From Planctomycetota bacterium (GTDB lineage Bacteria; Planctomycetota; Phycisphaerae; Sedimentisphaerales; Anaerobacaceae), in NCBI GenBank assembly GCA_026386835.1, contig JAPLMV010000073.1, forward strand, positions 1-6,108: a DNA stretch of 6,108 nt, in the 5' to 3' direction. Under the pieces are notes generated by a model that saw nothing but the letters and a program-made list of their open reading frames with translations, was not told where the DNA came from and ran no database searches. The stretch's first letter is position 1; each line of letters begins with the position of its first letter. This document shows positions 1-3,479 of this stretch, piece by piece. A program made the position numbers and the translations under genes.

Positions 1-466
1 CGCCTATACCAACGACCAGAAAGTTGTCGACCAGATTCACAAGGACCTGCGACGTGCACGTACCGCCGCTGCAAATATGATACCGACCAGCACAGGCGCC
101 GCAAAGGCAATCGGCAAAGTTATCCCCGAACTCGAAGGCAAGCTCGACGGCTTTGCAATCCGGGTCCCGCTTCCTGTGGGCAGCATCGTGGATTTGACGG
201 TAAATCTCAAAAAGGCGGCGACAAAGGATGAAATCAATGCCGCAGTAAGGAAAGCCGCCCAGGGCCCGATGAGGGGTATTCTCGAATATTGCGATGAGCC
301 GATAGTAAGCAGCGACATTGTCAATAACCCGGCTTCGAGCATCTTTGATTCGCTTTTGACAATTGTAAAAGGAAATACCGTCAAGCTGCTGAGCTGGTAT
401 GACAACGAGTGGGGTTACGCAAACCGCACCGTTGATATTATGCAGAAAATGGCAAAACTCGGGTAA
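1..466 (+). CDS. gap: Glyceraldehyde-3-phosphate dehydrogenase, C-terminal part (5' end outside window)
   Basis: This enzyme oxidises and phosphorylates glyceraldehyde 3-phosphate to 1,3-bisphosphoglycerate with NAD(P) in the cytoplasm. The frame is open from base 2 to the TAA at 464-466, giving 154 codons, somewhat under half of the usual ~335-residue protein. It begins AYTNDQ, directly after where the family's catalytic histidine sits (H-S/A-Y-T-N-D-Q); base 1 is a C, as expected for the last base of CAC or CAT+C context. The catalytic cysteine and NAD-binding Rossmann domain lie upstream. Visible hallmarks are the HKDLRRAR segment, the phosphate-site STGAAKA motif, GFAIRVP with its substrate-binding arginine, EPIVSSD, and the terminal SWYDNEWGYANR block. 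The internal ATG at 77 is a methionine within the conserved NMIPTSTG stretch, not a start. pgk follows after 83 bases, so the two glycolytic enzymes are probably co-transcribed. Identification is secure; cofactor preference cannot be judged from this part. Confidence 0.97.
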   Translation, partial: AYTNDQKVVDQIHKDLRRARTAAANMIPTSTGAAKAIGKVIPELEGKLDGFAIRVPLPVGSIVDLTVNLKKAATKDEINAAVRKAAQGPMRGILEYCDEPIVSSDIVNNPASSIFDSLLTIVKGNTVKLLSWYDNEWGYANRTVDIMQKMAKLG

Positions 467-480
467 GGGAAAAAGAGCAC

Positions 481-513
481 AAGAGCATAGGTTCAAAAGC
501 GACTTATGCTCTT
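481..513 (+). other. Intergenic stem-loop between gap and pgk
   Basis: Bases 481-493 can pair with 501-513: nine consecutive Watson-Crick pairs (AAGAGCATA with TATGCTCTT), then G-U, G-C, U-A and U-G, closing a 7-base loop (CAAAAGC). No T-run follows the stem, so it does not look like a standard factor-independent terminator. It lies between the gap stop and the pgk ribosome binding site without covering the latter. A role in mRNA processing, 3'-end protection of the gap message or differential expression is possible but is inference. The pairing itself is read directly from the sequence. Confidence 0.6.
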
Positions 514-538
514 ACGATTTATGCATTTATGACTTGTT

Positions 539-542
539 GAGG
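539..542 (+). promoter_or_regulatory. Ribosome binding site of pgk
   Basis: GAGG lies 7 bases before the ATG at 550, a good Shine-Dalgarno match at normal spacing. It supports ATG 550 as the pgk start. It is the clearest ribosome binding site in the window. Confidence 0.7.
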
Positions 543-549
543 TAAAGGT

Positions 550-1788
550 ATGGCTAAAAAAACGGTTGCTGATATTGATGTAAAGGGCAAAAAGGTCTTG
601 ATGAGGTGCGACTTCAATTTTCCGCTTGATGAAAACTGCAACATTACAAGCGACAAAAGAATAGTTGCGGCTTTGCCGTCGATAAAGAAGGTCCTCGAGG
701 GCGGCGCTTCTGTTATTTTGATGAGCCATCTCGGAAGACCCGAAGGGCAAAAAACCCCAAAGGAGTCTCTTGCTCCTGTCGCAAAACGGCTCTCCGAACT
801 TTTAGGCAAAGATGTAATATTTGCCGATGACTGCATTGGTTCCGATGTTGATACAAAGGCAAAGACCCTCAAGAGCGGCCAGGTGATGCTGCTCGAAAAT
901 CTCCGCTTCCATAGGGAGGAAGAAATCAAGGACAAAAAGGCAAAGGATGACCCAAAGCTCAAAGAAGCCAAGGAAAACTTCGCCAAAAAACTGGCAGCCC
1001 TTGCGGATATCTATATTGACGATGCCTTCGGCACTGCACACAGAGACAACGCCTCAATGCTTACCGTGCCTCAAATGATGAAAGGCAAGCCCAGGGTCAT
1101 TGGTTTCCTGATTGAGGCGGAGCTCAAATTTCTCGGCGATACGGTAAACAATCCGCAGAAACCGTTTTTCGCCATTTTGGGCGGTGCAAAGGTCTCCGAC
1201 AAGCTCGGTGTCATTGAAAACCTGATGAAGAAAGTCAACGGCATCCTTATCGGCGGTGCGATGGCCTATACCTTCTTCAAGGCACAGGGTAAATCGGTTG
1301 GCAACAGTCTATGTGAAAACAACTTTATCGACAAGGCAAAGGAACTTCTCGGCAAGGCCAGGGAAATGAACTGCGAAATAATTCTGCCCGTCGATACCGT
1401 TATCGCACAGGAATTGAAGGAAGGCGCAAAGAACAAGGTCGTCGAAGGCAATATCGACGACGGCTGGCAGGGTTTCGATATCGGTCCGAGAACAAGAAAA
1501 CTTTTCGCCAACAAAATCAAAACCGCAAAGACAATCATCTGGAACGGCCCGATGGGCGTTTTTGAGATGCCGCCCTTCGACGAAGGCACAAAAGCGGTCG
1601 CTATGGCTGTTGCAGAGGCCACCGACAAAGGCGCACGCAGCGTCATAGGCGGCGGCGACAGCGCCAGCGCTATAAAGAAGATGGGGCTTAATAAACGCGT
1701 AAGCCACGTTTCAACCGGCGGCGGCGCCTCGTTGGAATTTCTCGAAGGCAAACCATTCAAGGCCATCGAAATTCTCGACGAAAAATAG
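550..1788 (+). CDS. pgk: Phosphoglycerate kinase
   Basis: This cytoplasmic enzyme transfers the acyl phosphate of 1,3-bisphosphoglycerate to ADP, giving ATP and 3-phosphoglycerate; it takes the product of the gap enzyme encoded just upstream. At 412 residues it is complete and slightly longer than the usual bacterial ~390-400. Substrate-site motifs are RCDFNFPLD (residues 19-27, with Arg19, Asp21, Asn23), Arg37, SHLGRPEG (59-66), LLENLRFH (114-121) and DDAFGTAHR (157-165, ending in the conserved Arg165). The C-terminal nucleotide domain shows LGGAKVSDKLG, WNGPMGVFE, GGGDSASA and STGGGASLEFLEG. Residues 122-147, between LENLRFH and the LADIYIDDAFG block, are rich in Lys and Glu and account for much of the extra length. 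Cys20 and Phe24 replace the more common Val in RVDFNVPL. The start at ATG 550 is supported by GAGG 7 bases upstream and by the MAKKTVADID-type beginning typical of the family. Identification is secure. Confidence 0.98.
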   Translation: MAKKTVADIDVKGKKVLMRCDFNFPLDENCNITSDKRIVAALPSIKKVLEGGASVILMSHLGRPEGQKTPKESLAPVAKRLSELLGKDVIFADDCIGSDVDTKAKTLKSGQVMLLENLRFHREEEIKDKKAKDDPKLKEAKENFAKKLAALADIYIDDAFGTAHRDNASMLTVPQMMKGKPRVIGFLIEAELKFLGDTVNNPQKPFFAILGGAKVSDKLGVIENLMKKVNGILIGGAMAYTFFKAQGKSVGNSLCENNFIDKAKELLGKAREMNCEIILPVDTVIAQELKEGAKNKVVEGNIDDGWQGFDIGPRTRKLFANKIKTAKTIIWNGPMGVFEMPPFDEGTKAVAMAVAEATDKGARSVIGGGDSASAIKKMGLNKRVSHVSTGGGASLEFLEGKPFKAIEILDEK

Positions 1789-1800
1789 CATATAGGAAGA

Positions 1801-1824
1801 ATGGCCGATTTACGATTATTATAA
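1801..1824 (+). other. Possible 7-codon mini-ORF ahead of rpe
   Basis: ATG at 1801 opens MADLRLL followed by TAA at 1822-1824, ending 4 bases before the rpe ATG. An AGGA at 1794-1797 precedes it with only 3 bases of spacing, closer than optimal. The same bases contain a weak inverted repeat, GATTTA (1807-1812) with TAAATC (1822-1827). It could allow ribosomes to reinitiate at rpe, which lacks its own Shine-Dalgarno sequence, but an ORF this short can occur by chance. Confidence 0.2.
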
Positions 1825-1828
1825 ATCA

Positions 1829-2494
1829 ATGAGATTACCAAAAGCAGGGACAATTGAAGTAGCACCATCCATATTAAGCGCTGATTTTGCCCGGCTGGCG
1901 GATGAAATTACTCAAATCGAGTCAGCAGGGGTAAAAATAGTGCATCTTGACATTATGGATGGCCATTTTGTACCCAATATTTCAATGGGCCCGCCTGTTG
2001 TCGCCAAACTTCGCAAGTACAGCACACTGGTTTTCGATTGCCACCTGATGATAACCGACCCTGATAAATATGCTCAGCCGTTTGTCGATGCAGGCGCTAA
2101 TCATATAACCTTTCATATTGAGGTAACTAAAAAACCTGAGCAGCTTATCGAAAAGCTGCATAAGCTCGGCGTTACCGCAGGTGTATGTTTGAATCCCGAA
2201 ACGCCTGTCGAAGCAATTGAAAAGATTGCGCCATTTTGCGATATGGTTTTGGTGATGACGGTACACCCGGGCTTCGGGGCACAGAAATTTATGCCCGAGT
2301 CGGCGAAAAAAATCACCACAATCAGGAAAATTGTCGGCCCCGGTATCAGGATAGAGGTTGACGGCGGCATAGACCCCAAAACCGCACCGATAGTCGTTTC
2401 TTACGGAGCCGACACCCTCGTTGCAGGCAACTCAATATTTGCACAACATGACCGGCTTGCTGCAATAAATGCTATTTTGTCGGCGGCAAGGTAA
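1829..2494 (+). CDS. rpe: Ribulose-phosphate 3-epimerase
   Basis: This metal-dependent TIM-barrel enzyme interconverts ribulose 5-phosphate and xylulose 5-phosphate in the pentose phosphate pathway (and in the Calvin cycle where present). At 221 residues it is full length for the family. Motifs in order: APSILSADFARL (12-23), HLDIMDGHFVPN (39-50), DCHLMI (70-75), MTVHPGFGAQKF (143-154) and VDGGI (177-181). The expected metal ligands are His39, Asp41, His72 and Asp178; Asp41 and Asp178 are also the family's acid-base pair. ATG 1829 puts the first motif at the usual distance from the N terminus, and the frame is closed by a TAG at 1793-1795, so no longer ATG or GTG start exists. No Shine-Dalgarno sequence precedes it; the upstream bases are A/T-rich. 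It lies 40 bases after pgk and 60-66 before accD, consistent with one operon. Identification is secure; the exact start is slightly less so. Confidence 0.97.
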   Translation: MRLPKAGTIEVAPSILSADFARLADEITQIESAGVKIVHLDIMDGHFVPNISMGPPVVAKLRKYSTLVFDCHLMITDPDKYAQPFVDAGANHITFHIEVTKKPEQLIEKLHKLGVTAGVCLNPETPVEAIEKIAPFCDMVLVMTVHPGFGAQKFMPESAKKITTIRKIVGPGIRIEVDGGIDPKTAPIVVSYGADTLVAGNSIFAQHDRLAAINAILSAAR

Positions 2495-2545
2495 TTTTTA
2501 CTGTAAAATTGGTGATTTTTCGTAAAATTTCAGGCAATTTTTTGG

Positions 2546-2551
2546 TAGAAT
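2546..2551 (+). promoter_or_regulatory. -10-like hexamer before accD
   Basis: TAGAAT matches the sigma-70 -10 consensus TATAAT at five of six positions and lies in an A/T-rich spacer. No good -35 hexamer is seen at 16-18 bases upstream. If functional, transcription would begin around 2557-2559, almost at the accD start, giving a leaderless or nearly leaderless message. The spacer is A/T-rich enough that such a match could occur by chance. Confidence 0.25.
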
Positions 2552-2554
2552 CTT

Positions 2555-3406
2555 GTGACTATGACCAAAAAACCTAAATCGAGCTGGAATGGTTTCTCGT
2601 TGAAGCCGCGTAAAGAGATGCCCGCAGGACTCTGGATTCGATGTCCAGGCTGCGAGCAGATGTTTTACAAAACCGCGGTCGAACAAAATCTAAACGTCTG
2701 CCCGAAGTGCAGCTATCATTTTCGCATCGATGCTGTTACCCGAATCAAATATCTGGCCGATGAAGGTTCTTTCCAGCAGATTTTAAGCGACCTGACGACC
2801 AACGACCCGCTGGATTTTAAGTTCAGAGAGACAACCTACAAGCAGCGTGTAAAGGCCGACGAGAAAAAAAGCGGCGCTACTGAGGCCATACTTGTCGGCA
2901 AGGCCTTTATCAAAGGCCGCGGAGTGGTACTGGCCGTTATGGAGCCCAATTTCCTGATGGGCTCGATGGGGGCTGTTGTCGGCGAAAAGTTCTGTGCCGC
3001 TGCCGACAAGGCCATCGAGGAGAAGATGCCGCTTGTCGCAATCTGCTGTTCCGGCGGAGCCAGAATGCACGAGGGCGTCGTTTCGCTTGGCCAGATGGCA
3101 AAAACCTCCGCCGCCGTTGCCATGCTTGACAAGGCAGGCGGACTTTTCATCTCCGTTTTAACCGACCCCACTACCGGCGGGGTAACTGCCAGCTTTGCTA
3201 TGTTAGGCGACTGCTTGATAGCCGAGCCTAAAGCTCTCATCGGATTTGCCGGCCCTCGCACAATCGCCGAGACAATAAAGGTTGAACTGCCTGAAGGATT
3301 CCAGACCGCCGAATTTATGCTCGAGCATGGCTTTATCGATATGATTGTCCACCGCAAAGACCTGCGAAGCGAAATCGCCCGCATCATCGACTACTGCCAG
3401 AAATGA
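2555..3406 (+). CDS. accD: Acetyl-CoA carboxylase carboxyltransferase subunit beta
   Basis: With the alpha subunit (AccA) this protein forms the carboxyltransferase that moves the carboxyl group from biotin on AccB to acetyl-CoA, making malonyl-CoA for fatty acid synthesis. It is 283 codons from GTG 2555, or 281 from ATG 2561, typical of bacterial AccD. Counting from the ATG, a four-cysteine zinc ribbon (Cys28, Cys31, Cys47, Cys50; C-x2-C-x15-C-x2-C) lies at the N terminus, followed by a crotonase-like carboxyltransferase fold. Family signatures include MEPNFLMGSMGAVVGEK, the CSGGARMHEG oxyanion segment, LTDPTTGGVTASFA, and GFAGPRTI, with the late glutamate-rich LPEGFQTAEF typical of AccD. 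ATG 2561 is at least as plausible as GTG 2555; neither has a clear Shine-Dalgarno site, though GGTAG at 2544-2548 is a weak candidate for the GTG. accA is not in the window. The gene ends 73 bases from the convergent reverse-strand gene. Identification is secure. Confidence 0.97.
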   Translation: MTMTKKPKSSWNGFSLKPRKEMPAGLWIRCPGCEQMFYKTAVEQNLNVCPKCSYHFRIDAVTRIKYLADEGSFQQILSDLTTNDPLDFKFRETTYKQRVKADEKKSGATEAILVGKAFIKGRGVVLAVMEPNFLMGSMGAVVGEKFCAAADKAIEEKMPLVAICCSGGARMHEGVVSLGQMAKTSAAVAMLDKAGGLFISVLTDPTTGGVTASFAMLGDCLIAEPKALIGFAGPRTIAETIKVELPEGFQTAEFMLEHGFIDMIVHRKDLRSEIARIIDYCQK

Positions 3407-3417
3407 TTCGTGATTCG
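3404..3417. repeat. Tandem TGATTCG duplication at the accD stop
   Basis: TGATTCG occurs twice in direct succession (3404-3410 and 3411-3417). The first copy supplies the accD TGA stop; the second carries another TGA outside the frame of interest. It is a small duplication at the edge of the convergent spacer with no evident function. Confidence 0.5.
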
Positions 3418-3479
3418 TATTGGGTATGCAGTATATCGTTAAAATAAAATAGCTATGCTGTCCAACGATTTCCCCAGGA
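3407..3479. other. Convergent spacer between accD and the glycan enzyme gene
   Basis: These 73 bases separate two genes whose stops face each other. A shared bidirectional terminator would be expected, but none of standard form is present. The only inverted repeat noted is ATCGTT (3435-3440) with AACGAT (3464-3469), six pairs around a 23-base loop, with no flanking T-tract at the proper position. The A-rich stretch TTAAAATAAAATAG lies in the loop. Confidence 0.5.

Noticed and set aside
481..513. gap-pgk hairpin as a rho-independent terminator
   Set aside because: The stem is only moderately G+C and is followed by ACGATTTATG instead of a run of T; pgk downstream has no evident promoter of its own.
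1266..1868. 200-codon reverse-strand ORF opposite the pgk 3' half
   Set aside because: It is antisense to a clearly conserved gene, its product shows no recognisable motif, and it is explained by codon bias of pgk on the other strand.
2493..2510. AATTTT...AAAATT hairpin after rpe as a terminator
   Set aside because: It is a short A/T-only pairing with a mismatch in either register, too weak to terminate and expected by chance in an A/T-rich spacer.
2836..3387. 183-codon reverse-strand ORF opposite accD
   Set aside because: It lies wholly antisense to conserved accD sequence; the translation is Ser/Pro/Ala-rich with no family features.
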